Shown: positions 9,148-17,929 of the stretch, piece after piece
Layout of the letters: each line of letters begins with the position of its first letter
Numbering within the stretch: position 1 is the first letter of the stretch
Source: Micromonospora sp. WMMD1128
GTDB lineage: Bacteria > Actinomycetota > Actinomycetes > Mycobacteriales > Micromonosporaceae
Assembly: GCF_027497235.1 (NCBI RefSeq)
Contig: NZ_CP114902.1
Coordinates: forward strand, 3,051,501-3,115,500
Length of the DNA stretch: 64,000 nucleotides
Direction of reading: 5' to 3'
Program-made: the position numbers and the translations under genes
The notes under the pieces: model-generated
Databases searched by the model: none
The model's input: only the letters and a program-made list of their open reading frames with translations
Told to the model about the DNA's origin: nothing

Positions 9148-10197
9148 CTACGCCGTGCCGCCGCCGGGCTCGCCCGCGTCGCGGGCCTCGCCGGTGGCAC
9201 GGGCCGCCGGCCCGGCGGCCGGGTGCCGCTCGCCGTCGAGCGGGAACAGGCAGGCCGCGTGGTGGTCGGCGCCGACCTCGGCCAGCGCCGGGTCGGTCTC
9301 GGCGCACTCCGGGCGGGCCTGCGGGCAGCGGGTACGGAAGCGGCAGCCGCTGGGCGGGTCCACCGGGCTGGGGATGTCGCCGGAGAGAACGATGCGGCGG
9401 CGTTCCCGCTCGACCCGCGGATCGGCCACCGGCACCGCCGACAGCAGCGCGGCCGTGTACGGGTGGGCCGGCCGCCGGTAGATCCGCTCCGGCGGGCCGG
9501 TCTCGACGATGCGACCGAGGTACATCACCGCGATCCGGTCGCTCATGTGCTCCACGGCGGACAGGTCGTGCGCGATGAACAGGTAGGTCAGCCCGAGGTC
9601 GCGTTGCAGGTGCCGGAGCAGGTTCATGATCTGCGCCTGCACGCTCAGGTCGAGCGAGGCGATCGGCTCGTCCAGGACGATCAGGTCCGGCTCGCCGGCC
9701 AGCGCGCGGGCCACCCCGACCCGTTGGCGCTGGCCACCGGACAGCTCGTGCGGGTGCCGGCCGGCGGTGTCGGCGCGCAGGCCGACCAGGTCCAGCAGCT
9801 CGGCCACCCGGTCCCGGCGGGCGGCGGCGGACGACGCCAGCCGGTGCACGGTCAGCGGCTCGGCGATGCTGTCCCCGACCGTGCGACGCGGGTCCAGCGA
9901 CGCCTGCGGGTCCTGGAAGACCATGGCCACGTGCCGGCGCATGCCGCGCAGGCGACGCCGGGACAGGCGGGTCACGTCCGCGCCGGCCACCCGGACCCGC
10001 CCGGCGGTCGGGTCGACAAGTCGCATCAACGCCAGACCGGCGGTGGACTTGCCGCTGCCCGACTCGCCCACCAGACCGAGCGTCTCGCCCCGGCGTACCG
10101 CCAGGGTGACGCCGTCGACGGCGCGGACCAGGCCCGCGGGGGTCGGGAAGTGCACCGCCAGGTCGTCCAGTTCGGCGACCACGTCCGCGGCAGTCAT
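9148..10197 (-). CDS. Peptide ABC transporter ATPase (OppF/DppF type)
   Basis: This 349-residue cytoplasmic ATPase powers peptide import. Walker A is GESGSGKST, the ABC signature is LSGGQRQRVG, Walker B is LIVLDEP and the H-loop is IAHDLS. The C-terminal oligopeptide-transporter extension with the conserved cysteines (GCRFRTRCPQARPEC) marks the OppF/DppF group. Its ATG overlaps the stop of the preceding ATPase gene (ATGA at 10194-10197), which indicates translational coupling. The last 30 or so residues are Ala/Gly-rich and probably disordered. Confidence 0.95.
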   Translation of the reverse strand: MTAADVVAELDDLAVHFPTPAGLVRAVDGVTLAVRRGETLGLVGESGSGKSTAGLALMRLVDPTAGRVRVAGADVTRLSRRRLRGMRRHVAMVFQDPQASLDPRRTVGDSIAEPLTVHRLASSAAARRDRVAELLDLVGLRADTAGRHPHELSGGQRQRVGVARALAGEPDLIVLDEPIASLDLSVQAQIMNLLRHLQRDLGLTYLFIAHDLSAVEHMSDRIAVMYLGRIVETGPPERIYRRPAHPYTAALLSAVPVADPRVERERRRIVLSGDIPSPVDPPSGCRFRTRCPQARPECAETDPALAEVGADHHAACLFPLDGERHPAAGPAARATGEARDAGEPGGGTA

Positions 10198-11339
10198 GAC
10201 GTCTCTCCCGGGTAGAAGGTGCGGACGGTGTGCCCGGCCCCGACCGGCGTCAGCGGGGGCAGCTCGTGCTCGCACCGGGGGTCGGCGCGCACCGGGCACC
10301 GCGGCCAGAACGCGCAACCCGGCGGCAGGTCGAGCGGGCTCGGCGGGGCGCCCGGGATCGCCACCAGATCCTCGCCCCGCCGGTCCGGGTCCGGCCGGGC
10401 CGCGAGCAGGGCCCGGGTGTACGGGTGGCCCGGCGCGTCGAACACGTCGTCGACCGGCCCCTGCTCGACGATCCGTCCGCCGTACATCACCGCGACGGTG
10501 TCCGCGATGCCGGCGACCACGCCCAGGTCGTGGGTGACCCAGACGACCGCGGTGCCGAGCCGCCGTTGCAGGTCGGCGACCAGCTCGACGATCTGCGCCT
10601 GGGTGGTCACGTCGAGCGCGGTGGTCGGCTCGTCGGCGATCAGCAGGTCCGGCTCGCACGCGAGCGCCATGGCGATGACGACGCGCTGGCGCATGCCGCC
10701 GGAGAACTGGTGCGGGAAGGCGTCCACCCGCTGCGCGGCGGACGGGATGCCCACCAGGTCGAGCAGCTCCACCGCCCGGGCGCGGGCGGCACGGCGGGTC
10801 AGCCCCAGGTGTTCCTCGGCCGCCTCGGTGACCTGCCGGCCCACCGGCAGCACCGGGTTGAGCGACGTCATCGGGTCCTGGAACACGAACCCGACGTGCC
10901 GGCCGCGCAGCTTGCGGCGGCGGTCGTCGGGCAGCGCGCTCAGCTCGGTGTCGAGCAGCCGCACCCGGCCGGTGACCGTCGCGGCGCGCGGCGCCAGGCC
11001 GGTGGCCGCGAGCAGCGTCATGCTCTTGCCGCTGCCGGACTCGCCGACGAGCGCGAACGTCTCCCCGGCGCGGACCTGCCAGGACACCCCGGCCACCGCC
11101 CTGGCCGGCCCGCGCCGGGTGCCGACGGTGACGGTGAGGTCCTCGACCGAGAACACGGCCTTCTCGCTGCTGTGCTGGCTGGGCATGCGCTCGTGGCCCT
11201 CGCTCCGCTCGGTGCGCTCGCTCATGCGGTGCTGGCTGGGCATGCGCTCGTGGCCCTCGCTCCGCTCGGTGCGCTCGCTCATGCGGTGCTGGCTGGGCAT
11301 GCGCTCGTGGCCCTCGCTCCGCTCGGTGCGCTCGCTCAT
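10194..11339 (-). CDS. Peptide ABC transporter ATPase (OppD/DppD type) with repeat-encoded N-terminus
   Basis: This is the second ATPase of the peptide importer. Walker A is GESGSGKSM, the signature is FSGGMRQRV, Walker B is LLIADEP, and the C-terminal cysteine motif is GCAFWPRCPV. The first 57 residues are unusual: they are three identical copies of MSERTERSEGHERMPSQHR, encoded by a tandem 57-bp repeat. Each copy supplies an in-frame ATG (11339, 11282, 11225). The first ATG overlaps the stop of the preceding permease gene (ATGA), which supports 11339. The ATPase domain proper begins near AVFSVEDLTV. The repeat-coded peptide is probably a disordered tail without a transport role. Confidence 0.9.
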   Translation of the reverse strand: MSERTERSEGHERMPSQHRMSERTERSEGHERMPSQHRMSERTERSEGHERMPSQHSSEKAVFSVEDLTVTVGTRRGPARAVAGVSWQVRAGETFALVGESGSGKSMTLLAATGLAPRAATVTGRVRLLDTELSALPDDRRRKLRGRHVGFVFQDPMTSLNPVLPVGRQVTEAAEEHLGLTRRAARARAVELLDLVGIPSAAQRVDAFPHQFSGGMRQRVVIAMALACEPDLLIADEPTTALDVTTQAQIVELVADLQRRLGTAVVWVTHDLGVVAGIADTVAVMYGGRIVEQGPVDDVFDAPGHPYTRALLAARPDPDRRGEDLVAIPGAPPSPLDLPPGCAFWPRCPVRADPRCEHELPPLTPVGAGHTVRTFYPGETS

Positions 11340-11343
11340 GCGG
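11173..11343 (-). repeat. Three perfect tandem copies of a 57-bp repeat
   Basis: The copies span 11173-11229, 11230-11286 and 11287-11343 and are identical base for base. Read on the minus strand, each encodes a 19-residue in-frame peptide rich in Glu, Arg and Ser with an ATG near its start. From memory, similar GAGCGAGCGC-type elements recur near gene starts in Micromonosporaceae, but this needs a search. Because 57 is a multiple of three, copy-number change would keep the ATPase in frame. Confidence 0.95.
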
Positions 11344-12220
11344 TGGTACCCCTCCGGGCTTCGCTGACGGTGAGCTGGCGCGGGTCGAGCACGTCCCGCA
11401 GCGCGTCGCCGACCAGGTTGAACGCGAGCACGGTCAGGAAGATCGCCGCGCCCGGGAACACGCCCAGCCACCAGGCGTCGGTGACGAACCCGCGCCCGTC
11501 GAAGAGCATCCGCCCCCAGGCCGGGGCCGGCGGTTGGATGCCCAGGCCGAGGAAGGACAGCGCCGCCTCGGAGAGGATCGCGAACGCCAGCGACAGCGAC
11601 GTCTGCACGATCAGCGGCGCGGCGATGTTCGGCAGCACGTGCCGACGCATGATGCGCAGGTCCGACGCGCCGATGGAGACGGCCGCCCGGACGAAGACCT
11701 GCTCGCGGACGGAGAGGACGCCGGCCCGGGTGATCCGGGCGAAGATCGGCGTGTAGACCACGCCGATGGCGACCATGGCGGTGAGCAGGCCGGGGCCCAG
11801 CACCGCCACGATGGCCACCGCGAGCAGCAGCACCGGGAACGCGAACAGCACGTCCATGCAGCGCATCAGCACGCTGTCCAGCCAGCCCCGGTAGTAGCCG
11901 GCGAACAACCCGAGCGTCACGCCGGCCACCAGCGCGATGCCGACGCTCACCGCGCCGACCTCGAGCGAGACGCGGGCCGCGACCAGCACCCGGCTGAGCA
12001 CGTCCCGGCCCAACTCGTCGGTGCCGAACAGGTGCGATCCGCTCGGTGGTCGCAGCATCTGGTCCACGTCGACGTCGTTGACGCCGGCCGGGGCCAGCCA
12101 CGGGCCGGCGACGCCCACCACGACCAGCAGCAGCAGGACGACCGTGCCGCCGACGGCGAGCGGGTCGCGGCGCAGCGCGTCCAGGACCCGGCGTCCGGTG
12201 CTCTCGGATGCGCCGCTCAC
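11336..12220 (-). CDS. Peptide ABC transporter permease (OppC/DppC type)
   Basis: This 294-residue integral membrane protein of the importer has about six membrane segments; the first is GGTVVLLLLVVVGVAGPWLA. HLFGTDELGRDVLSRVLVAAR is the characteristic OppC N-terminal loop. The EAA coupling loop region is RAAVSIGASDLRIMRRHVLPN. The GTG start at 12220 overlaps the stop of the upstream permease (GTGA), so this start is preferred over the longer frame. It forms a heteromeric channel with the neighbouring OppB-like protein. Confidence 0.93.
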   Translation of the reverse strand: MSGASESTGRRVLDALRRDPLAVGGTVVLLLLVVVGVAGPWLAPAGVNDVDVDQMLRPPSGSHLFGTDELGRDVLSRVLVAARVSLEVGAVSVGIALVAGVTLGLFAGYYRGWLDSVLMRCMDVLFAFPVLLLAVAIVAVLGPGLLTAMVAIGVVYTPIFARITRAGVLSVREQVFVRAAVSIGASDLRIMRRHVLPNIAAPLIVQTSLSLAFAILSEAALSFLGLGIQPPAPAWGRMLFDGRGFVTDAWWLGVFPGAAIFLTVLAFNLVGDALRDVLDPRQLTVSEARRGTTA

Positions 12221-13161
12221 TTGACCGTGATCCTCGGGTCGAGGCGGGCGTAGAGGATGTCCACCAACAGGTTGACGAGCAGGAACAGCGCGGCGACGAG
12301 CAGCACGGCCCCCTGCAGGACCGGATAGTCCCGGGACTGCACCGCGTCGAAGGTGAGCCGGCCGATGCCGGGCCAGGCGAACAGCACCTCGATCACGATC
12401 ACGCCGCCGAGCAGGCTCGCCAGTTGCACCGCGACCACGGTGACGACCGGGATCAGCGCGTTGCGCAGCACGTGGCGCAGGATCACCACCCGGTTGCGCA
12501 GCCCCTTCGCCTCGGCGGTGCGCACGTAGTCGGCGGAGAGCACCTCCAGCACCGACGAGCGGATGAACCGGGTCAGGATCGACGCGGTGACCAGGCCGAC
12601 GGTGACCGCCGGCAGGGCCACGTGCGAGGCCCACCGGCCCGGGTCCTCGGTGAGCGCCACGTAACCCGACGGCGGTAGCCAGCCCAGCACGCCGGCGAAG
12701 AGGATGATCCCCATGATGCCCATCCAGAAGTCGGGCACCGAGACACCGAACTGGCTGAACACGCGGGCCGCGTGGTCGACCGCCGAGCCGCTGCGCACCG
12801 CCGCCACGATGCCCAGCGGGAACGCGACGAGCAGGGCGAACACCACCGCGGTGACGGCGAGCGACAGCGTCGCCGGCAGCCGTTCCAGCACGATCCGGCT
12901 GACCGGCTGGCCGGTGCGGAAGCTGACCCCGAGGTCACCGGTGAGCGCGTGACCGAGATAGCTGACGTACTGCACCGGCAGCGGCTGGTCCAGGCCGGCG
13001 CGGGAGCGCAGCGCCTCGTACGTCTGCGGGTCGAAGCGGGTGCCGAGCGCCACCCGGACGGGGTCGCCCGGCACCAGCTGCAGCAGCAGGAAGACCACCA
13101 GGGTCACCCCGAGCAGCACGACGGCGGACTGTAGGAGCCGCCGCAGGACGAAGCGGGTCAT
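12217..13161 (-). CDS. Peptide ABC transporter permease (OppB/DppB type)
   Basis: This 314-residue membrane protein starts with the family N-terminus MTRFVLRRLLQS and has GDPVRVALG after the first membrane segment. About six membrane segments follow, and the EAA loop is YVRTAEAKGLRNRVVILRH. It begins one base after the stop of the binding-protein gene and overlaps the next permease by four bases. The order binding protein, B, C, D, F is the standard dpp/opp operon layout. Confidence 0.94.
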   Translation of the reverse strand: MTRFVLRRLLQSAVVLLGVTLVVFLLLQLVPGDPVRVALGTRFDPQTYEALRSRAGLDQPLPVQYVSYLGHALTGDLGVSFRTGQPVSRIVLERLPATLSLAVTAVVFALLVAFPLGIVAAVRSGSAVDHAARVFSQFGVSVPDFWMGIMGIILFAGVLGWLPPSGYVALTEDPGRWASHVALPAVTVGLVTASILTRFIRSSVLEVLSADYVRTAEAKGLRNRVVILRHVLRNALIPVVTVVAVQLASLLGGVIVIEVLFAWPGIGRLTFDAVQSRDYPVLQGAVLLVAALFLLVNLLVDILYARLDPRITVK

Positions 13162-13162
13162 C

Positions 13163-14704
13163 TCACTTGCCGAGGGCGACCGTGCGGAACCGGATCGCCC
13201 GGTCGCTGCGGACGTCGTAGCCGGAGACCTTCTTCGACCACGCCTGCACCACGTCCGGGTTGTAGAGGTAGAGGTAGCTGGCGTCGTCGACGATCTGCTT
13301 CGCCGCCTGGTCGTACGCCTGCTTGCGGGCGTCCTGGTCGGTCTCGGTGCGGGCCTGGTCCAGCAGCTTGTCCACGGCCGGATTGCTGTATTTGTGGAAG
13401 TTGAACGCGCCGCCGGTGTGGTGCTGGGCGTAGTAGAACTCGTCCGGGTCGACGTTGCCCAGCCAGCCCAGCATGAACCCGTCGAAGTTGCCCTTGGCCT
13501 GCTCGTCGAGCCACTGGGCGAAGTCCAGCGTCCGGATCTTCACGGTGATCCCGACGTCCTTGAGCTGCGCGGCGATGACCTGGGCGGCGGTGACCGTCTC
13601 CGGGTACTCGCTCGTGACCATCAGGTCCATGGTGAGGTTGCTGACGCCGGCCTGGCCGAGCATCTGCTTCGCCTTGCCCGGGTCGTGCGAGTAGGGCGCG
13701 TAGTCGTAGAAGAACGCGCTGTTCTTCGGGATGGCGGTCTGGTTGACCGTGGCGAGGCCGAACTTGGCCGCCTTGGTGATCGCCTCGCGGTCCAGGGCGT
13801 AGCCGATCGCGCGCCGGACCTCGGGGTTGTCGAACGGCTTGCGGGCCTCGTTGAGCGCCACGTACCAGTAGTCGGTGGAGGGCGCCGACTCGACCACCGG
13901 GTCGTCCCCGTCCTGCAACGACTTCACCTGCTGCGGCGGCAGGTTGTCGGTCCACTGGACCTGACCGCTGCGCAGGTTCTGCAACGCCACCGTGGGGTCC
14001 TTGACGAAGGTGAAGGTGACCCCGTCCAGCTTCGGCTTGTCTCCCCAGTAGGCGTCGTTGCGGACCAGCTTGATGCTGTCGCCGGAGGTGTAGCTCGCCA
14101 CCTTGAACGGGCCACTGCCGACCGGGGCGGTCTTCGCCTTGCCGGACTCGACGTTCTCCTTCTCGACGATCGCCACGCCCTTGAACCCGCCGAGGTTGGC
14201 CAGCAGGTTCGGCGTGGGCGCCTTCAGCGTCACCACGACGGTCGCCGGGTCGGGCCCGGTCACCGACTTGACGGTGTCGAACTTGTAGGCGTTGTTGAGC
14301 TTCTCCTTGATGATCCGCTCATAGGAGTAGACGACGTCCTCCGAGGTCAGCGGCGAGCCGTCGGAGAACGTGACGCCGTCGCGGAGGGTGAACGTCCAGG
14401 TCAGCTGGTCCTCGCTGGTGGTCCACTTGGTGGCCAGCGCGGGCACCATCTTCAGGTCGGCGTCCGGCTCGACCAGGGTGTCGTAGACGTTCTCCAGAAC
14501 CTGGAAGCTGTAGTAGGCCGAGGTCTTGTGCGGGTCGAGCTGGTCCGGTTCGCCGCCGATCGCGGCGTTGAGGACACCCCCGGCGCCGCCGGAGTTCCCC
14601 CCGTCGTCGCCGACGTCGACGCTCTCACCGCCGGTGCATCCGGACAGGACGCCGACCGCGAGGGTGAGCACGGCGCCGATCACGCCGATCTTGTTCCTGG
14701 ACAT
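13163..14704 (-). CDS. Peptide ABC transporter lipoprotein binding protein (family 5)
   Basis: This 513-residue extracellular solute-binding protein captures peptides for the importer. The lipoprotein signal peptide ends in the lipobox LSGC (Cys23), which would tether it to the membrane. The mature part has the family-5 features GGEPDQLDPHKT near the start and FTLRDGVTFSDGSPLTSEDV. The ATG is preceded by AGGGGGG. It is first in the leftward operon and divergent from aidB. Dipeptide, oligopeptide or glutathione specificity cannot be read directly; the ggt gene at the operon end hints at gamma-glutamyl peptides. Confidence 0.94.
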   Translation of the reverse strand: MSRNKIGVIGAVLTLAVGVLSGCTGGESVDVGDDGGNSGGAGGVLNAAIGGEPDQLDPHKTSAYYSFQVLENVYDTLVEPDADLKMVPALATKWTTSEDQLTWTFTLRDGVTFSDGSPLTSEDVVYSYERIIKEKLNNAYKFDTVKSVTGPDPATVVVTLKAPTPNLLANLGGFKGVAIVEKENVESGKAKTAPVGSGPFKVASYTSGDSIKLVRNDAYWGDKPKLDGVTFTFVKDPTVALQNLRSGQVQWTDNLPPQQVKSLQDGDDPVVESAPSTDYWYVALNEARKPFDNPEVRRAIGYALDREAITKAAKFGLATVNQTAIPKNSAFFYDYAPYSHDPGKAKQMLGQAGVSNLTMDLMVTSEYPETVTAAQVIAAQLKDVGITVKIRTLDFAQWLDEQAKGNFDGFMLGWLGNVDPDEFYYAQHHTGGAFNFHKYSNPAVDKLLDQARTETDQDARKQAYDQAAKQIVDDASYLYLYNPDVVQAWSKKVSGYDVRSDRAIRFRTVALGK

Positions 14705-14820
14705 TGGCCCCCCTGCCGCTTTCCGAACAAAAGAAAGTTTCGGCGAGTCTTCTCGCCGGGCGGGATGATGTCAAACGAATCGAGCCAAACTGACTGGTCC
14801 ACGCGCGGTTGCCGGCCGGG

Positions 14821-14838
14821 ATTGAACGGTGGTTCAAT
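14821..14838. promoter_or_regulatory. Perfect palindrome between the transporter operon and aidB
   Basis: ATTGAAC-GGTG-GTTCAAT is a perfect 7+4+7 inverted repeat ending 34 bases before the aidB start. It lies in the 168-base region between divergent genes. Its size is typical of a TetR- or GntR-type operator. The regulator is unknown; none is encoded next to it. Confidence 0.5.
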
Positions 14839-14872
14839 CCACCTTCCGCCACCGTGCGCCGGGAGTGTCACC

Positions 14873-16501
14873 GTGACCACACACGAGGTCGTCAACCAGG
14901 TCCCACCGCTCGTCTGGTACGACACCGCCGACGACCCGGCGCTGCTCGACGGGCTGGCCCGCGAGGGCGCCGACTGGGCCGCCGCCGGGCTGCACGACCT
15001 CGGCCGGCTGGCCGGCGACGAGCCGGCCGCCGAACACGGCCGGCTGGCCAACGAGCACCCGCCGGTGCTGCGCACCCACGACCGGTACGGCCACCGCGTC
15101 GACGAGGTGGAGTTCCACCCGTCCTGGCACGAGCTGATGCGCACCGCGGTCGGGCACGGCCTGCACGCGGCGCCGTGGGCCGACGACCGGCCGGGCGCGC
15201 ACGTGGCCCGGGCCGCCGGCTTCTACGTGTGGCGGCCCGACGCCGGGCACGGCTGCCCGATCTCGATGACGTACGCGGCGATCCCGGCGCTGCGGCACAG
15301 CCCCGAGCTGGCGGCCCGCTACGAGCCGTTGCTCACCAGCACCGAGTACGACTTCGGGCTGCGCCCGCCGCTCGGTAAGCGCGGCCTGCTCGCCGGCATG
15401 TCGATGACCGAGAAACAGGGCGGCTCGGACGTCCGCGCCAACACCACCACCGCCCGACCCCAGCCGGACGGCAGCTACCGGCTGGTCGGGCACAAGTGGT
15501 TCACCTCGGCGCCGATGTGCGACCTGTTCCTCACCCTCGCCCAGGCGCCGGACGGGCTCACCTGCTTCCTGGTCCCCCGCGTGCTGCCCGACGGCAGCCG
15601 CAACCCGATGCGGCTGATGCGGCTGAAGGACAAGCTCGGCAACCGCTCCAACGCCTCCGCCGAGATCGAGTACGACCACGCGGTGGCGTGGCGGGTCGGC
15701 GACGAGGGTCGGGGCGTACGCACCATCATCGACATGGTCAACCTGACCCGGCTGGACTGCGTGATCGGCGCGGCGGCCGGGATGCGCCAGGGCGTCACCA
15801 CGGCCGTGCACCACGCCACGCACCGGCGGGCGTTCGGCCGCTATCTGGCCGACCAGCCGCTGATGCGCAACGTCCTGGCCGACCTGACGGTGGAGTCGGA
15901 GGCCGCCACCGTGCTGATGATGCGGCTGGCCGGCGCGACGGACCGGTCGGTGCGGGGCGACGCCGGTGAGACCGCGTTCAAACGCCTGGCGCTCGCGGTC
16001 GGGAAGTACTGGGTGTGCAAACGGTGGCCGGGGCACGCCGCCGAGGCGCTGGAGTGCCTGGGCGGCAACGGCTACGTCGAGGAGTCCGGCATGCCGCGGC
16101 TGTTCCGCGAGTCGCCGCTGAACTCGATCTGGGAGGGCTCCGGCAACGTCGCCGCGCTGGACGTGCTGCGCGCGCTCACCCGCGAGCCGCAGGTGCTGGC
16201 CGCGTACGAGACGGAGGTGGCGGCGACGGCCGGCGCGGACGCGCGCCTGGACGCCGCGGTCCGCCGGGTGCGTGACGAGCTGTCCGACCGGACCGATCTG
16301 GAGTCACGGGCCCGCCGGGTGGTCGAACGGCTGGCGCTGGTGCTCCAGGGCGCGCTGCTGGTGCGCCACGGCCACCCGGCGGTCGCGGACGCGTTCTGCG
16401 CGTCCCGCCTGGACGGCGACCACGGCCAGGCGTACGGGACGCTGCCCGGCGGGCTCGACCTCGCCGGGATCATCGACCGGGCCACCCCGAAGGTCGGCTG
16501 A
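14873..16501 (+). CDS. aidB: AidB-like acyl-CoA dehydrogenase
   Basis: This 542-residue FAD protein of the acyl-CoA dehydrogenase superfamily closely resembles E. coli AidB, a DNA-alkylation response protein. The match is clear in MSMTEKQGGSDVRAN, RLKDKLGNRSNAS, LGGNGYVEESGMPRL and SPLNSIWEGSGN. The GTG start at 14873 has GGGAG eight bases upstream; the open frame further left overlaps the divergent gene and has no support. AidB is thought to bind DNA or destroy alkylating agents, and its enzymatic role is unsettled. A palindrome in front suggests dedicated control. Confidence 0.9.
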   Translation: MTTHEVVNQVPPLVWYDTADDPALLDGLAREGADWAAAGLHDLGRLAGDEPAAEHGRLANEHPPVLRTHDRYGHRVDEVEFHPSWHELMRTAVGHGLHAAPWADDRPGAHVARAAGFYVWRPDAGHGCPISMTYAAIPALRHSPELAARYEPLLTSTEYDFGLRPPLGKRGLLAGMSMTEKQGGSDVRANTTTARPQPDGSYRLVGHKWFTSAPMCDLFLTLAQAPDGLTCFLVPRVLPDGSRNPMRLMRLKDKLGNRSNASAEIEYDHAVAWRVGDEGRGVRTIIDMVNLTRLDCVIGAAAGMRQGVTTAVHHATHRRAFGRYLADQPLMRNVLADLTVESEAATVLMMRLAGATDRSVRGDAGETAFKRLALAVGKYWVCKRWPGHAAEALECLGGNGYVEESGMPRLFRESPLNSIWEGSGNVAALDVLRALTREPQVLAAYETEVAATAGADARLDAAVRRVRDELSDRTDLESRARRVVERLALVLQGALLVRHGHPAVADAFCASRLDGDHGQAYGTLPGGLDLAGIIDRATPKVG

Positions 16502-16504
16502 GGC

Positions 16505-17326
16505 GTGCGGCTCGTCTCGACGCACATCCACCCGGTGAAGTCGCTGGCCGGCGTCGACGTGGACCGGGCCACGGTCGAGCCGTGGGGGCTGCGCCACGAC
16601 CGGCGCTGGATGCTGCTGCAACCCGACGGCGGGGTGCTGACCGCCCGCGCCGCGCCCCGCATGCTCGGCCTGACCGCCGTGCCCGGACCCGGTTCGGTCA
16701 CGCTCACCGACTCCGGCGGCGCGTCGCTCACCGTCGCCGAGCCGGTGCACGGGCCGCCGGCCGCCACCTCCCTGTCCCGGCTGGACACGGTGCGGCTCGC
16801 GGCCGGCGAGGCGCACGACTGGCTCTCCGAGCGGCTGGACCGCCAGGTGCGGCTGGGCTGGCTGGACGACCCGCGCCGCCGGCCGGTCTCCACCGCGCAC
16901 GGCGGCCGTCCCGGTGACCCGCTCAACCTCTCCGACGCGGGTCCGCTGCTCGTCGCCACGCTGCCGTCGCTGCGCCGGCTGCGCGACTGGATCGTCGAGG
17001 GCGCGCTGGAGCGGGGCGAGCCGGCGCCCGATCCGCTGCCGATGGCACGGTTCCGCCCCACGGTGGTGCTCGACGGGCCGGTCGAGCCGTTCGCCGAGGA
17101 CGGCTGGACGCGGCTGCGGATCGGCACGGTCGACTTCCGGGTCGCCGACCGCTGCGACCGCTGCGAGCTGACGCTGATCGACCCGGTGACGTTCACCCGC
17201 GGCAAGGAGCCGATCCGGACGCTGGCGCGGCACCGCCGGCAGGACGGCAAGGTGTGGTTCGGCGTGTGGCTGATCCCGGTGACCACCGGCGAGATCCGGG
17301 TCGGCGACCCGGTCGTCGCCGGCTGA
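16505..17326 (+). CDS. MOSC domain-containing protein
   Basis: This 273-residue protein has an N-terminal MOSC beta-barrel domain (IHPVKSLAGVDVDRATVEPWGLRHDRRWML) and a C-terminal MOSC domain of the molybdenum-cofactor sulfurase / mARC / YiiM group. The likely cofactor-binding cysteine is in ADRCDRCELTLID, followed by LARHRRQDGKVWFG. Such proteins bind the molybdenum cofactor and reduce N-hydroxylated compounds or carry sulfur. It starts at GTG three bases after aidB, so the two are probably co-transcribed. The N-hydroxy reductase role is a family inference. Confidence 0.9.
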   Translation: MRLVSTHIHPVKSLAGVDVDRATVEPWGLRHDRRWMLLQPDGGVLTARAAPRMLGLTAVPGPGSVTLTDSGGASLTVAEPVHGPPAATSLSRLDTVRLAAGEAHDWLSERLDRQVRLGWLDDPRRRPVSTAHGGRPGDPLNLSDAGPLLVATLPSLRRLRDWIVEGALERGEPAPDPLPMARFRPTVVLDGPVEPFAEDGWTRLRIGTVDFRVADRCDRCELTLIDPVTFTRGKEPIRTLARHRRQDGKVWFGVWLIPVTTGEIRVGDPVVAG

Positions 17327-17334
17327 CCCCCGGC

Positions 17335-17895
17335 TCAGCTCGGGCGCGACCGCCACTCGTCGGCCAGGACGGCGAAGACGAGCTGGTCGGCCCACCCGCC
17401 CCGGAACCGGTAGCTGCGCACGTGCCGGGCCTCCCGCCGCATGCCGAGCCGGGTGGCCAGGCGGGCGGACGGCTCGTTGCCGGCGTGGCACCGGGCCACC
17501 ACCCGGTGCAGCCCGAACACGCCGAAACCCCAGTCGAGCAGCGCCCCGGCCGCCTCGGTGGCCAGGCCACGGCCGCCGTGGTCGGGGTGGAAGACCCAGC
17601 CGAGCTCGGCGGTGCGGTCCGCCGCGCTGCGCCAGACCAGCTCCACCGCCCCGACCACCCGGCCCCCGGCGACCGCGCCCAGGGTCAGGCAGTCACCCTC
17701 CGCGCGCAGCGCGTCCTCGCCGGCCATCGCGGCCACCGACGCGAGGGACCGCGCCCGGGTACGCGGCTCCGCGTCGCGCATCCAGCGGACCACGTCCGGG
17801 CGGCGCTGCCAGGCGTGCACGTCGTCGAGGTCATCCACGGTGACCGGGCGCAGCAGCAGCCGCGGGGTGTTCAGCGGGTACGTCGGGTGGGCCAT
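17335..17895 (-). CDS. GNAT-family N-acetyltransferase (RimJ/RimL type)
   Basis: This 186-residue acetyltransferase starts with TPRLLLRPVTVDDLDDVHAW, the hallmark of the RimJ/RimL branch that acetylates N-termini or small amines. The acetyl-CoA loop lies around HPDHGGRGLATEAAGALLDWGF, with RVVARCHAGNEPSARL after it. The specific substrate is unknown. It is convergent with the MOSC gene and divergent from the C-S lyase gene, so it is likely monocistronic. Confidence 0.9.
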   Translation of the reverse strand: MAHPTYPLNTPRLLLRPVTVDDLDDVHAWQRRPDVVRWMRDAEPRTRARSLASVAAMAGEDALRAEGDCLTLGAVAGGRVVGAVELVWRSAADRTAELGWVFHPDHGGRGLATEAAGALLDWGFGVFGLHRVVARCHAGNEPSARLATRLGMRREARHVRSYRFRGGWADQLVFAVLADEWRSRPS

Positions 17896-17929
17896 CGGGC
17901 GATGGTAGGCAGAAGCCTAGGGTGGCCCC

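Noticed and set aside
11173..11343. CRISPR-like array
   Set aside because: The three units are directly adjacent identical copies with no spacers, and they are coding and in frame.
13040..14872. Upstream extension of the aidB frame across the binding-protein gene
   Set aside because: It overlaps a clear lipoprotein gene on the other strand; GTG 14873 has a ribosome site and matches the AidB N-terminus.
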